From assembly GCA_017441605.1 (NCBI GenBank), contig JAFRXD010000021.1:1-53293 (forward strand): a DNA stretch of 53,293 nucleotides, read 5' to 3'. Shown here in pieces: positions 25,513 to 35,133 of the stretch. Position numbers and translations under genes: made by a program. The stretch's first letter is position 1. Each line of letters starts with the position of its first letter. Below the pieces are notes generated by a model. The model was not told the origin of the DNA, made no database searches, and saw nothing but the letters and a program-made list of their open reading frames with translations. The DNA is from Thermoguttaceae bacterium. GTDB lineage: Bacteria; Planctomycetota; Planctomycetia; Pirellulales; Thermoguttaceae.

Positions 25513-26748
25513 TTGAACGATAAATTTGCGACTCCCAAAGGTTCCCGTTTGCAGATCGGCGTTTTCGGTCGGACAAACGCGGGAAAATCGACATTGTTGA
25601 ACGCCCTTTCTCGTCAGGAAATCGCGATCGCGTCGGAGACGCCGGGCACGACGACGGACCCGGTCGAAAAGGCGATCGAACTTTCGCCGCTTGGACCGGT
25701 TCTTTTTGTCGACACCGGCGGGATCGACGACGAAAGCGCGCTCGGATCGGTTCGAATCGAGAGGACGCGTCGGGTTTTGGAACGGGTCGACGTTGCGCTG
25801 ATCGCGGTCGACGCGACGTTGGGGGACGGGGCTTGGGGTCGTTTCGAGGAGGAGCTTTACTCGCGGATAACGACTCCGAAACTTGTGGTCGTCAACAAGG
25901 TCGACGCGGCGTCGCCGGAGGCGCTCGAATCGCTTCGCTCGCTATTGTTGGAACGAGGCGCGGAGTTTGTTTTGGTTTCGGCGGAACGCGATTTTCAGGC
26001 GGGGCTAGGTGTTCCCTCGGTTCGGGAGGCGCTGACGAAACTGGTTCCGGAGGAGCTTCTTTCGCCGCCACCGCTCGCGTCCGATTTGGTTCCTCGCGGC
26101 TCGCTCGTCGTTTTGGTCGCGCCGATCGACAAGGCGGCTCCGAAAGGGAGATTGATACTTCCACAAGTTCAGACGATACGGGATTTACTCGACGGAGGAG
26201 ACGGCTGTCTGGTCGTTCAGCCCGACGGACTGAGCGCCGCGCTCGAGTCGTTAAAGACGCCTCCGGGGCTGGTCGTAACCGATTCGCAAGCGTTCGGTCG
26301 GGTATCGGAAATCGTTCCTCGCGCCGTTCCTTTGACGTCGTTTTCGATACTTTTCGCGCGTCAAAAAGGGGATTTGCCGACGGCGCTGGCGGGGGCGCGC
26401 GCGATCGACGCGCTGACGGAGGATTCTCGGGTATTGATCGCGGAGGCTTGCGCGCACCACCCCGTCGAGGAGGACATTGGGACGGTCAAGATCCCGCGGG
26501 CGCTTCGGAAGAAAATCGGGGAGGGACTGACGATCGAGCGCTCTCAAGGACGCGACTTTCCGGAGGTCGAGGAATTAAGGCGTTTCGATCTGGTGGTTCA
26601 TTGCGGGGCTTGCGTCTTCAATCGCCGCGAAATGACGTCTCGAGTGGCGCGGGCGGCGAGCGCGGGGGTTCCGATAACGAACTATGGATTGACGCTGGCG
26701 AAGCTCAACGGGATTTTGGATCGCGCGGTCGAACCGTTCGGGGTATAA
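25513..26748 (+). CDS. hydF: [FeFe]-hydrogenase H-cluster maturation GTPase HydF
   Basis: 411 residues. The GTPase domain (about 14-175) has the P-loop GVFGRTNAGKST, ETPGTTTDPVEKA, the G3 motif FVDTGGI and NKVD. The C-terminal domain carries the cluster-binding cysteines Cys313 (EACAHHPVEEDIG), Cys364 and Cys367 (HCGACVFNRREM), spaced as in known HydF. HydF is the scaffold on which HydE and HydG build the di-iron subcluster before transfer to HydA, so the organism should possess an [FeFe]-hydrogenase, though the other genes are not here. Start is TTG at 25513 with GAGG eight bases upstream. The next gene follows after 10 bases. Confidence 0.95.
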   Translation: MNDKFATPKGSRLQIGVFGRTNAGKSTLLNALSRQEIAIASETPGTTTDPVEKAIELSPLGPVLFVDTGGIDDESALGSVRIERTRRVLERVDVALIAVDATLGDGAWGRFEEELYSRITTPKLVVVNKVDAASPEALESLRSLLLERGAEFVLVSAERDFQAGLGVPSVREALTKLVPEELLSPPPLASDLVPRGSLVVLVAPIDKAAPKGRLILPQVQTIRDLLDGGDGCLVVQPDGLSAALESLKTPPGLVVTDSQAFGRVSEIVPRAVPLTSFSILFARQKGDLPTALAGARAIDALTEDSRVLIAEACAHHPVEEDIGTVKIPRALRKKIGEGLTIERSQGRDFPEVEELRRFDLVVHCGACVFNRREMTSRVARAASAGVPITNYGLTLAKLNGILDRAVEPFGV

Positions 26749-26758
26749 AGGAAAAGAA

Positions 26759-27838
26759 ATGAGCGCTAAGACAAACGAAAACAAGACTTCGGAACCGAAA
26801 CGACGCGGGAAGGGGCGCTGGCTTCTCTTGCTCTTCGCGTCGATTTTCGCGGCGGTTTTGACCGTATTCGGTTTCGCTCGCGCGGTCGCGGATCGGGCTC
26901 GCGAGGTAATGCGCGCGTCGGGGTACGTCGAGGAATGGACCGAGGGGGTCGACGGGGAGACGGTCGAGTCGATCGCTTACGGAGACGAGGAATGGCAGAA
27001 ACTCGACGCTTATTTCCCCAAAGAGCTCGCCGCGGAGAAATCGCGCGGGGCGCTGGTCTACGTCCACGGCGGGGCTTGGGTCGGGGGCAAGCGGGGGGAT
27101 ATGCGAGGATTCGCGCGCCGGGCGACGAAAGCGGGCTACGTTTCCGCTTCGGTGGAGTATTTGCTCTTCAAACGCGGCGAAAACGAATCTCGTTATTCGA
27201 TTTTCGCGGTTTTGGACGAGCTCGACGCGGCGCTCGCCAAGCTCAAAGAAACGGCCTCTGAGCGCGGGATCGAGCTCGACCGGGTCGCGCTGGCGGGGGA
27301 TTCCGCCGGGGGGCATATTATCTCGCTTTACGCGTATTCTCGGGGAAAAAGCGCGCCGCTACCGGTCGTCTTTATCGCGCCTCGGGTCGCGCCGATCGAT
27401 TTCCACGTCGACGCGTGGGATCCGGTTCAGCCGCCTCGGAGCGTGGAGCTCCTCGTTCGCTTTATGAATCGGGATCATCGCGAGACCCCGCTCGAACTAA
27501 TCAAGAAACCGGACGCCGAGACGGAAAAACTGATCAACGGCATTTCCCCGCTCGCGCATTTGACGCCGGAGAGCGCGATACCGACGGTTTCCGCGTACGG
27601 AGGAAAAGATCCGCTGGTCGGAACGAAGCATTGCGCGAAGTTGGCTCAAAAATTCGCGGAACTTGGGGCGAAGCCGCTCGCGGAGGTCGCGCCGGAGGAC
27701 GAGACGTCGATCGTCTTCGATTTGGTCGAGCATCCGAACTCGGGGCATATGCTCGAAAAGGATCCGGAGCGAGCGGAACGGTTTCGCGAACTGACGTTTG
27801 AATACGCGCGCCGGTACTTGGAGGAACCGGCGCGCTAG
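26759..27838 (+). CDS. Membrane-anchored alpha/beta hydrolase (esterase)
   Basis: 359 residues. A Lys/Arg-rich start and one span (about 20-40) are followed by an esterase domain with oxyanion motif VYVHGGAWVGGKRGD, nucleophile elbow ALAGDSAGGHIISLY, an Asp near GGKDPLVG and a His in HPNSGHM. It is 10 bases after hydF with AAGGAAA before the ATG, so it is probably co-transcribed, though a functional link to hydrogenase maturation is not obvious. It resembles the esterase at 19782 in layout. Its end is 6 bases from the end of the convergent gene. Confidence 0.83.
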   Translation: MSAKTNENKTSEPKRRGKGRWLLLLFASIFAAVLTVFGFARAVADRAREVMRASGYVEEWTEGVDGETVESIAYGDEEWQKLDAYFPKELAAEKSRGALVYVHGGAWVGGKRGDMRGFARRATKAGYVSASVEYLLFKRGENESRYSIFAVLDELDAALAKLKETASERGIELDRVALAGDSAGGHIISLYAYSRGKSAPLPVVFIAPRVAPIDFHVDAWDPVQPPRSVELLVRFMNRDHRETPLELIKKPDAETEKLINGISPLAHLTPESAIPTVSAYGGKDPLVGTKHCAKLAQKFAELGAKPLAEVAPEDETSIVFDLVEHPNSGHMLEKDPERAERFRELTFEYARRYLEEPAR

Positions 27839-27844
27839 CGCGGG

Positions 27845-30800
27845 TTACGGCTCGGGTCTCGCGTTGGCGAACCCGGGTCGGTCGGCCTCGGGGAGTTTCT
27901 CGGCGTCTTCTTTTCCTTTGCGAATCGCGGCCAGGATCGTTTGGTAGTCGGGGTCGTCTTTCGATTGGAAGATCAGTTTCGGGGCGTTTTCCGGAGCGGT
28001 TTTGTCGGTCGAGACGCCGCGCCCCCCTTCCGATTTTGGCAAGTGGACGACGAGCGCGGGGCTCTTTTCGGGTCGCGATAAATCGAGCCACGCGAACCGC
28101 CCGGTCCAGTCGATGTTGAGCGCGTCGTGAACGCCGGGCAAGTCCTTGTTTCCGCCGAGTATATTCTTATGACACTCGGCGCATTTGGCTTCGTAAATTG
28201 GCTTGAACTCTTTTTCGAACCAGTCCGCTTGTCCTTTTCCGCTCAAGGGGGCCCAGCGATCGCGCCGTCCCGCCGAATCGGGCCGGGCGTTTGCGTAAGT
28301 TCCTTGGTAAACGGCGTTGGAGTCAAGCCAGAAATAGACGCGCTCGAGCGATTTTCGATCGACTTCTTTTCCGCAGTGCTCTTTTGCAAAGTAGTCGGGA
28401 AGGCGGCTCGCCAACGCGCCGCTCGAGTAGGGAACGTTGACCGCGGAGGTCGTAAAGAGCAGCCAATAGAACTGCGCGAGCGGTTTGCCCAAGGCTTTTT
28501 GAGCGTCGGGCATTTCCCCGGTGAGCATGTCGGCTTGTCGATATGATCGGCTTCGCAGTAGGATCGATTCGTAGCTTTCGCAGAAATAGCGGGTCATATC
28601 GCCGCTTAGATCGCACCCCCCGGCGGGGTCGGCGCCGTCGTGGCACTCGACGCAATATTGATCGAGAACCGGTTGAACGAGCGAGGGATAGTCGACGACG
28701 CCGGCGTCGAGAGTTAAGTTTCCTCCGGACGCTTGGCGCTCTCGATAGGCGTCGTAGATATAATCGGGAATTATCGGGAGATCCGGAGCGCGCAGGGCGG
28801 CTTTTGGACGTCGGCTTTCGTCTTGGGCGGTTGCGGGAATCGAGTCGCGATCCTCGTGGCACCCGACGCACCCGATCGACTCGCCGGGCATAAATTGGAC
28901 GGCGCTGGTCATGCGCTGGATTTCGCGCCCTTGGGCGTCGAGCGCTTGGAAATAGATTTCGCGGAGTGCGGGGACGTAGAAATTCGCGCTCCCGTCGTCT
29001 TCGACGGGGACCTCGCCCCAGCAGCGCTTCGCGTAGTAAGTTCCGACTCCCATCGACGGGGATTGGTCGAAGGATCGGTCGTAAAGCTCCTCCGTTTTGC
29101 GAATTTGCTCCATAATCCGCAACGACTTGACTTCGCCGCGTTTTACGAGCGGCTCCAGGCCTTGATAGACGTCCGCGAGGACGACTTGCCCGACCGGATC
29201 GCCCTCCAATAGATTAGTTCGCTCGGGAATCCCCCAGGGGGCGATATCGACGTTTTGCCCTTCGATTTGGCAAACGTCGGCGTCGGGGGACTGGGAGAGG
29301 GCGCGAACGAGCTCGTCGTACTCTTTCCGAGCCTCGACGCCGTCGGTTCGACGCAAACCGGAGTAAAGCTCTCGCGGTTTCAACTCGGGGCGCAACGTCT
29401 TTTTGAGATTCGGATTGGCGATTCTGGTCGGTAGGACGGGAGGTCTTGGGGTTTCCTCCACGGCGATCGGGCAGAAAGCGTCGTATTGTTCGTCTTCCCA
29501 GAGGAGTCGTCTGTTTCCGTCGCAGTCGAGGAGCCAAATTCGGTATTTTTCCCCGTTTCCATCGCGGATCGCTTTCGGAACGGGACCTCCGTAGGCGCAC
29601 AGGGCGCGCTCCTCGTCGAGGGGGAACGGGTCGCGATAAGCGTATTCTCGCGAGACGTCTTGGACGATCGGAAACTCTTTGGTCCAGTAGACGAATCCCT
29701 CGTTTTGCCCGGCTTCGATTCCCTTCGACCTGTCGACGATACCGATCGCGCCGTGGGGGTATCCGTGGTGCGGGGTAAAGGCGGCGAGGACTTTCGACGC
29801 GGGAGCGCCGGGAATCGGGCGCGCTTGCAGAACGGAGCCGAAATCGCGGATCGTGTTGCCGTAATAGAGTTGGTAGAGGGTTCCCTCCGGGTTTTGGGTC
29901 CATAACGATTGACGGTAAGTTAAGTCGCGATCGACGTATTCCCATCGGGTAAAGAGGACGCGGCCGTCGGGAAGGACTTGGGGATTAAAGTCCGAAAGGG
30001 TGTTCATGCTGACGCATTGGATTTCGGTTCCATCCGCCTTCATTCTGAAGAGATTGGAGGCGGGACCGGGTTGGCATACGGTTCTTCCGAAACGTCTGGA
30101 CGAAACGAACACGACGTCGCCGTCGGGAAGCTCCGCCGGAGAGACGTCGAAAAAGGGACCGTTCGTCAGTTGTTTCAAGCCGGTTCCGTCAACGCCAATC
30201 TTCCAGATGTTCCAGTAGGAATTGTCTTTAGGACGATAGGAGAAGTAGATCGTCTTCGCGTCGTAGGACAGATTCATATCGTAGATCGAGCCGTCGGGAT
30301 CTTCGAAAATCGTCTTGATCGGCTCTTGGGGAGCGCTCGGATCGACATAGCGTATCGCGCAACCAAGCTCTTTTGGGGTCGCTTGCCACATATCGTTGCC
30401 GACGGAATATGGTCGGGTTCGCATTGCGCGCGCGACGTAAATAAATGGCGGAAGGTCGTCGAGGGCGAGGGTTTCCGGTTCGTCGCTCGCGTCTCTGGCG
30501 GGGGCGGCGAAGGGAACCGGCGACGTTTTGTCGACGAATCCGTCGGTCGTCGCGTCGAGTCGGACGCGCAAGTTTCGGTATTCGACGTCGTTTTGCCAAA
30601 GCCTCAGGGCGAACGTTCCGGCGCGCAACGGGTCGTCCGGTCGCGGTTCTTTTTCTCGATATTCCCCTTGTTTGGCGCCGTCGATATAGAAGGCGAATCC
30701 GGTTTCCTCGAATTCGATTCTCAGGGTAAAGAATTTTCCGACGGGGATATCGCAAGGGACGCGCGAGAGGGGTTGATAGTTTTGTCGATGCGCGCCGAGA

Positions 30801-31213
30801 TTGACGACGTTTTCGGCGGGATTGAATCCGATTTCGTAGCCGTTGAAGGCGTCGGCTCCGACGCCGGAATCGGTTATTTTAAAGCAGATACCGGAGAAAC
30901 CGGACGATTTTTCGGGGAATCGCAAATCGATTTCAATCGCGCCTCTGGTCGCTTTTTGCCATTCGGGAGCGGCGTAAGTCGTTCGGGAGCCGGCGTCTCC
31001 TTTTCCTTTGACGACGCCGTCTTCGAGGGACCAATCGCCTCCGTAAGAGACGAAGTCGACGAACGGGTTTTCCGGTTCGCTCGGAACGAAGGGCAGGGCG
31101 AGACATTTTTCCAAGTCGGTCGGTTCGTCCGCTCGAGCAAGCGTTTCCAAGGAACCGAACATGGCGAGAGCGCCGAGCGATAGAACGGCAAGAACGAAGC
31201 GCGACGTTTTCAT
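27845..31213 (-). CDS. Exported LamG/TolB-propeller protein with three CxxCH haem motifs
   Basis: 1,122 residues from the ATG at 31213, which has a strong GGAGG site; the frame is open further upstream. A signal peptide ends at LARADE. A LamG/DUF1080-like domain (about 35-210) is followed by a TolB/PD40-type beta-propeller (YDMNLSYDAKTIYFSYR, AELPDGDVVFVSSRRFG, PQVLPDGRVLFTRWEY). The C-terminal part has CVGCH (Cys782), CVECH (Cys854) and CAECH (Cys1011). The layout matches a planctomycete family often labelled hydrazine-synthase alpha-subunit-like; that label reflects fold, not anammox. It is probably a periplasmic or surface electron-transfer or carbohydrate-related protein. Confidence 0.82.
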   Translation of the reverse strand: MKTSRFVLAVLSLGALAMFGSLETLARADEPTDLEKCLALPFVPSEPENPFVDFVSYGGDWSLEDGVVKGKGDAGSRTTYAAPEWQKATRGAIEIDLRFPEKSSGFSGICFKITDSGVGADAFNGYEIGFNPAENVVNLGAHRQNYQPLSRVPCDIPVGKFFTLRIEFEETGFAFYIDGAKQGEYREKEPRPDDPLRAGTFALRLWQNDVEYRNLRVRLDATTDGFVDKTSPVPFAAPARDASDEPETLALDDLPPFIYVARAMRTRPYSVGNDMWQATPKELGCAIRYVDPSAPQEPIKTIFEDPDGSIYDMNLSYDAKTIYFSYRPKDNSYWNIWKIGVDGTGLKQLTNGPFFDVSPAELPDGDVVFVSSRRFGRTVCQPGPASNLFRMKADGTEIQCVSMNTLSDFNPQVLPDGRVLFTRWEYVDRDLTYRQSLWTQNPEGTLYQLYYGNTIRDFGSVLQARPIPGAPASKVLAAFTPHHGYPHGAIGIVDRSKGIEAGQNEGFVYWTKEFPIVQDVSREYAYRDPFPLDEERALCAYGGPVPKAIRDGNGEKYRIWLLDCDGNRRLLWEDEQYDAFCPIAVEETPRPPVLPTRIANPNLKKTLRPELKPRELYSGLRRTDGVEARKEYDELVRALSQSPDADVCQIEGQNVDIAPWGIPERTNLLEGDPVGQVVLADVYQGLEPLVKRGEVKSLRIMEQIRKTEELYDRSFDQSPSMGVGTYYAKRCWGEVPVEDDGSANFYVPALREIYFQALDAQGREIQRMTSAVQFMPGESIGCVGCHEDRDSIPATAQDESRRPKAALRAPDLPIIPDYIYDAYRERQASGGNLTLDAGVVDYPSLVQPVLDQYCVECHDGADPAGGCDLSGDMTRYFCESYESILLRSRSYRQADMLTGEMPDAQKALGKPLAQFYWLLFTTSAVNVPYSSGALASRLPDYFAKEHCGKEVDRKSLERVYFWLDSNAVYQGTYANARPDSAGRRDRWAPLSGKGQADWFEKEFKPIYEAKCAECHKNILGGNKDLPGVHDALNIDWTGRFAWLDLSRPEKSPALVVHLPKSEGGRGVSTDKTAPENAPKLIFQSKDDPDYQTILAAIRKGKEDAEKLPEADRPGFANARPEP

Positions 31214-31275
31214 ACGACCTCCAACGCGCCCTAGTACGAGGAAAGCGCGGCGGAGGGCGCGACCGCTCGACGCCA

Positions 31276-31304
31276 ATTATAAGGGGTCGAGGGTCGCGTT
31301 GCAA
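31276..31304 (-). promoter_or_regulatory. Predicted promoter (TTGCAA-N17-TATAAT)
   Basis: On the minus strand TTGCAA (31304 to 31299) and TATAAT (31281 to 31276) are 17 bases apart. They serve the c-haem protein gene, whose ATG lies about 60 bases downstream. Confidence 0.6.
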
Positions 31305-31314
31305 GAACAAAGTT

Positions 31315-33468
31315 TTATTTCCGGGAGTCGACGGGAACGGGATAATTCGCTCGCGCGTCGATTTTGCGAACGAGGACGTCGACGTCGATTTTCTCGACTT
31401 CCCCGTTTTCCTTAGTCGCCCAAGCGGCGGCGATTCCCGCGGCGGTTCCAAGTTGGATCATCGTTCGCTGGAGTCGGCAGCTCGAGGCGGCGATCTTGCT
31501 AAACCCCGCGCCGCGGCACGCGACGAGCAAATTCGTAAAATCGCTATTCGGGATTAAGCACCGATACGGAACCCCGTAAGCGGTTTTAACGCTCGTTAGT
31601 TTGCCGCCCTCTCCGTGTATATCGCAAGGATGATCCGCGACGGCGATCATATCGTTATGAGGCTGGTTTTCCCATCCTCGCGCCAAATCGGACTCGCGCA
31701 GGACGTATTTGGCGTCGACTCGATATCCTTCGCGCAAGCCGAGCATTGGCGCGATTTGAGTAAGCTCGTAGTTTTCGAACCCCGGTTGCGACTGGAGCCA
31801 GCTCCAATGAGCGCGAACGATCGCCTCGGTTCGACGAAGGCACTCGTCGTATCCGAGCTCGATTAGGGACGCGCCGGGAAGTGAGGTCAGCATATTGACC
31901 GCCCGGGGACCGTCGAGCCAACCGGAGACGTAGGCGCATTGCGGAAAGGGCGCGTCGACCGGAAGTTGGCGCGTTGGGTTTTCGCGCGGTTCGATTAAGT
32001 AGCAACGCGCGATCGCGTTGAGGGTTAGGTCGCCAAATTCTGGGGCTCCCAGCTCGTCGAAATCGGCTCGCGGGTCGGCTCCGAGCCGCGTTTTGATCCC
32101 GAGGGAGCGGCAGAGCCAGACGTCGCCGGTCGAGTCGACGAAGACGCGCGCTTTGACGCGAACGATTTTTCCCGCGCTCGTTTCGCACAAGATCGAATCG
32201 ACGCGATTTTTCGCGGGATTCGGCTCCGCTTGAAAGAAGGTCGTTTCGTCGAGGATTTCGACGCGCTCAGTTTCTAGGAGCATATCGCGGGCGGCTTTGT
32301 CGAAGGCGTCGGGCAAATAGGCGACGCTTCGATACCCGCCCTCGGGGGGAAAGGCTCGGGAGAGCGAGTTTTCGTAAGGCTCGTTTTCGTCGACGATTTT
32401 AAGCCCCATGGGAGCTTTGATTTGGTCGTGGGGGTATTCCTTGGCGACTCCGGCGCCACCAAGTTTCTTCATTCTCTCGAAGAGCTCCCTGGCGATCGCG
32501 TCTCCCGGTCCTCCCTCCCAATTGGAGACGAAAGCGTTGGTTCCGGTTCCGCCGAGGCGTTTTTGTCGTTCGACGAGAAGGACGCGGGCGCCTTCTCTGG
32601 CGGCGGCGAGGGCGGCGGCGCACCCGGCGCTTCCGGCTCCGACGACGCAGACGTCGGCTTCGAGTTCTCGGTCGGGCGCGCCCTCGAATCGGGGGCGCTC
32701 CAAAACGTTCCAGGAATCGGGGGCGCGGGGCGTTTCGCGCGATAGATCGATCGAGCGCTCTTTCGCGAAATCGGCGACGAGTCGATCGAGCTCGTCGTCG
32801 GAGAGGGATTTATCGTAAAAGAGGACGTCGGAGATTCTCCCGCGCCAGTTAAAATATTGCCCGGGGAATTCGAGCCCGCCTATTTGCAGGCGACGCGTCC
32901 ACAAGGGGAACTCGAGTTTTCCGATCGTCTCTTTCGACGTTCCGTTTAGAACCAATCGCGCGCGGCTAACTCCCTCCTCGTTCGTATGGAACGAGACGGC
33001 GACGACGAAGTTTTCCCCTTTTGGGGCGGGAATCGCGGCGCGAAGGGTTCGCCCCGCGCGATCGCGGGCGATGAATCGAGCGTTTTCGTTTTCGTCGAAA
33101 TCGAGTTGAACGAGGGGCGCGGCGGCGTCGCGAGAGGACAAAAGCCCGATCGAGAGAGGTTCGTCGGCGCGCGCGACGGCGAGAATCGCCCAGGATCGCA
33201 GCTTTTCGAACCCCTCCGGGGCGAGGAATTCGAGTCTCGCGTCGGAGAAGGCCAAGACGTCTCCTTGCGCGAATCGCCCGGGATTTCCTCGAACGGCGCG
33301 GGCCTCGCCTTGGAGCGAACCGGAGTTTTTCCACGCGACGACGCGACCGTCTTGGCGAACGAGCGAGGCGTCGTCGGCGCGAAAACGGAGAAGCGCGTCG
33401 TCGGCTCGCGCCGTCGAGACGAGGGCGATTATCGCGGCGAACGTAAAAAGGAATAAGGATGTTTTCAT
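31315..33468 (-). CDS. Exported LamG-FAD-dependent oxidoreductase fusion
   Basis: 717 residues from the ATG at 33468; the upstream part of the open frame is Arg-rich noise. A signal peptide (MKTSLFLFTFAAIIALVSTA) precedes a LamG-type domain (about 25-225). An FAD_oxidored-type domain then opens with the Rossmann motif DVCVVGAGSAGCAAALAAAR and a following Glu (LLVERQKRLGGTG). A C-terminal GMC-like end includes LLVACRGAGFSKIAASS. Such FAD enzymes are abundant in planctomycetes, with unknown substrates that are probably sugars. It is the third gene of a run with the DUF1559 protein and the lipoprotein. Confidence 0.83.
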   Translation of the reverse strand: MKTSLFLFTFAAIIALVSTARADDALLRFRADDASLVRQDGRVVAWKNSGSLQGEARAVRGNPGRFAQGDVLAFSDARLEFLAPEGFEKLRSWAILAVARADEPLSIGLLSSRDAAAPLVQLDFDENENARFIARDRAGRTLRAAIPAPKGENFVVAVSFHTNEEGVSRARLVLNGTSKETIGKLEFPLWTRRLQIGGLEFPGQYFNWRGRISDVLFYDKSLSDDELDRLVADFAKERSIDLSRETPRAPDSWNVLERPRFEGAPDRELEADVCVVGAGSAGCAAALAAAREGARVLLVERQKRLGGTGTNAFVSNWEGGPGDAIARELFERMKKLGGAGVAKEYPHDQIKAPMGLKIVDENEPYENSLSRAFPPEGGYRSVAYLPDAFDKAARDMLLETERVEILDETTFFQAEPNPAKNRVDSILCETSAGKIVRVKARVFVDSTGDVWLCRSLGIKTRLGADPRADFDELGAPEFGDLTLNAIARCYLIEPRENPTRQLPVDAPFPQCAYVSGWLDGPRAVNMLTSLPGASLIELGYDECLRRTEAIVRAHWSWLQSQPGFENYELTQIAPMLGLREGYRVDAKYVLRESDLARGWENQPHNDMIAVADHPCDIHGEGGKLTSVKTAYGVPYRCLIPNSDFTNLLVACRGAGFSKIAASSCRLQRTMIQLGTAAGIAAAWATKENGEVEKIDVDVLVRKIDARANYPVPVDSRK

Positions 33469-33512
33469 TTTGCGGTTTCCCAAAGATTGCGAACGATGGG
33501 TTCGCGTTCCGA

Positions 33513-33995
33513 TTACGGATCGGTCGCCTCGTCGAACTCTTCCAAGAAATCCTTGACGGGATCGCCCAAGTCGAAAGTCGCGTCGGCGCCTTTGTCCGCG
33601 ACTTCTAGGGTAAGGTCGGTGGTCGTTTGCTGGGTGAATTTCTTTTCGACGACGGTGAACATTTTGACTTTTTTGTTCTCCGTTTCCGAGATTTCCTTCG
33701 AAACGACGACCGAATATTTCCCGACGGGCGCGCCTTTGAACTGCCCGTGGGTTAGGAATTCGACGACGCCTTTCGCGTCGGTAACGCCGGCGACCGCCCA
33801 TCGTCCGTCTCCTTCGATCGGAACGAGCCGAACGGTGGCGCCTTCGAGCGGGACGCCGCTTTGGGTAACGGTCGCTCGGCACGGGACGAGACTTGGGAGA
33901 CCGTCGGGTTTTTTTGGTCCCCCGCAACCGAGAGTCGCGGCGAACGCGAAGGTCGCGAGAGTCAATGCAATATAGAAACTTCTTTTATCGCGCAT
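33513..33995 (-). CDS. Lipoprotein with Ig-like/carboxypeptidase-regulatory domain
   Basis: 160 residues: a lipoprotein signal with lipobox ATLGC (Cys24), then a single transthyretin/Ig-like domain (about 38-150; VTQSGVPLEGATVRLVPIEG, GVTDAKGVVEFLTHG, GAPVGKYSVVVSKE). Planctomycete genomes very often place such a lipoprotein after a DUF1559 gene, as here (25 bases). GGAG lies nine bases before the ATG. It is probably an outer-surface structural or binding protein. Confidence 0.85.
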   Translation of the reverse strand: MRDKRSFYIALTLATFAFAATLGCGGPKKPDGLPSLVPCRATVTQSGVPLEGATVRLVPIEGDGRWAVAGVTDAKGVVEFLTHGQFKGAPVGKYSVVVSKEISETENKKVKMFTVVEKKFTQQTTTDLTLEVADKGADATFDLGDPVKDFLEEFDEATDP

Positions 33996-34020
33996 CGTGA
34001 TTTCTCCGTCGTTTCGGCGA

Positions 34021-35133
34021 TTAGTTCATCGTCGTCGTTTCTCCGCCGTTTAGACTTCCCATGGCGCCCCAGACTCCGAAGGGACTTTTGGCGCTAAAGT
34101 ATTCGCGGGGTTTATAAGTACCGGAGAGGGAACCGCAGTCGATCGTGTCGGAGACGAAGCGGACCGATCCGTCGACCATAACGCAGTTAACGCCTCCGGA
34201 GTGGTTGCTGGTCGCGGAGTAGAACGCCCAATAGTTTAGATCGTTTTGGTTTCTGGTGCAAGACGGAGAATTGGGAGGAAGGACGGTATTGAATCCGGTC
34301 ATCATGGGCCGCCCGTCGGAGAACCGGAGACCGCGAAAACTACGGGAGGGATGGAAGACCTGGTTGGCGCCGTTTCGCTCCGCCATGCAAGCGCTCGGGA
34401 CGATATCGCTTGCGCCGCCGTAAATCGAAGTGTACGCCATTCCGCCCTTTAGTTGGTTACTAGCGCTAGCCGAGGAAGTGGGGGAGGTAACGGTTTCGCT
34501 AGCCGCGATCGTATTGGAGGTTCCGTCGATAACGCTCGCCATTCGCTGCCAAGTTACGGCGACGAACATAGCTCTGGCGCGGATCTGCCCGATCGAATAG
34601 TGATTGACGTCGGGATTCGGATTGAGGAAGTCGTAGGCTCCGTTGTTTAGGACAATGTCGGCCATGCAGAGCATATAGCTGGTTCTGTAGGCGAGGTACC
34701 CGGTTTGGTCGTTTTGTTGCCGGGACAGTCCGTCGGAGGGGCATTGGAAGCCGGGAATCGAAAGGTCTTTGAGAACGGGAACGGCGTTCGAGTCGGGGTC
34801 GCGCCCGGTCGACGCGCAGATTTCTTTGTACGCGGCGTCTTGTTCGATGAACGGGAGGGTCGAGATCAGCCCGCTCCAGAAAATGTAGTTTTGGGAATTT
34901 CCAGGTTTCCAGCCTCGCAAGGTCGGAAACGCGCCGTTGACGTCGTGGTAATTTTGAAACGCTAATCCAAGTTGCTTTAAATTGTTAGTGCATTGCATTC
35001 GTCGAGCCGCCTCTCTCGCCGCTTGAACGGCGGGTAGAAGCAAACCGATGAGAATCCCGATAATTGCGATGACGACGAGCAGCTCCACCAAAGTGAACCC
35101 GTTTCGACGACCGAATTGATTTGGCGAGGACAT
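34021..35133 (-). CDS. DUF1559 protein with prepilin-type N-terminus
   Basis: 370 residues from the ATG at 35133, with a GGGAGA site. The N-terminus has a prepilin peptidase site and helix ([20 protein letters not shown]). A DUF1559 domain follows and ends with the H-x9-DG signature ([17 protein letters not shown]), the hallmark of the large planctomycete family. It is likely processed by a prepilin peptidase and held at the envelope. Its role is unknown; it is not a typical type IV pilin by length. It is the first gene of a three-gene run. Confidence 0.93.
   Translation of the reverse strand: MSSPNQFGRRNGFTLVELLVVIAIIGILIGLLLPAVQAAREAARRMQCTNNLKQLGLAFQNYHDVNGAFPTLRGWKPGNSQNYIFWSGLISTLPFIEQDAAYKEICASTGRDPDSNAVPVLKDLSIPGFQCPSDGLSRQQNDQTGYLAYRTSYMLCMADIVLNNGAYDFLNPNPDVNHYSIGQIRARAMFVAVTWQRMASVIDGTSNTIAASETVTSPTSSASASNQLKGGMAYTSIYGGASDIVPSACMAERNGANQVFHPSRSFRGLRFSDGRPMMTGFNTVLPPNSPSCTRNQNDLNYWAFYSATSNHSGGVNCVMVDGSVRFVSDTIDCGSLSGTYKPREYFSAKSPFGVWGAMGSLNGGETTTMN

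Noticed and set aside
29978..31183. 401-residue plus-strand frame opposite the c-haem protein gene
   Set aside because: It mirrors the real gene's codon pattern, is Arg/Gly-rich without domains, and lies wholly inside a gene with signal peptide, promoter and motifs.
27845..31213. Hydrazine synthase subunit, implying anammox
   Set aside because: The similarity is to a broad planctomycete architecture; no other anammox gene is present and hydF points to a fermentative anaerobe.
34021..35133. Type II secretion or type IV pilus major pilin
   Set aside because: Only the N-terminal helix is pilin-like; length and the H-x9-DG ending identify DUF1559, and no pilus assembly genes adjoin.
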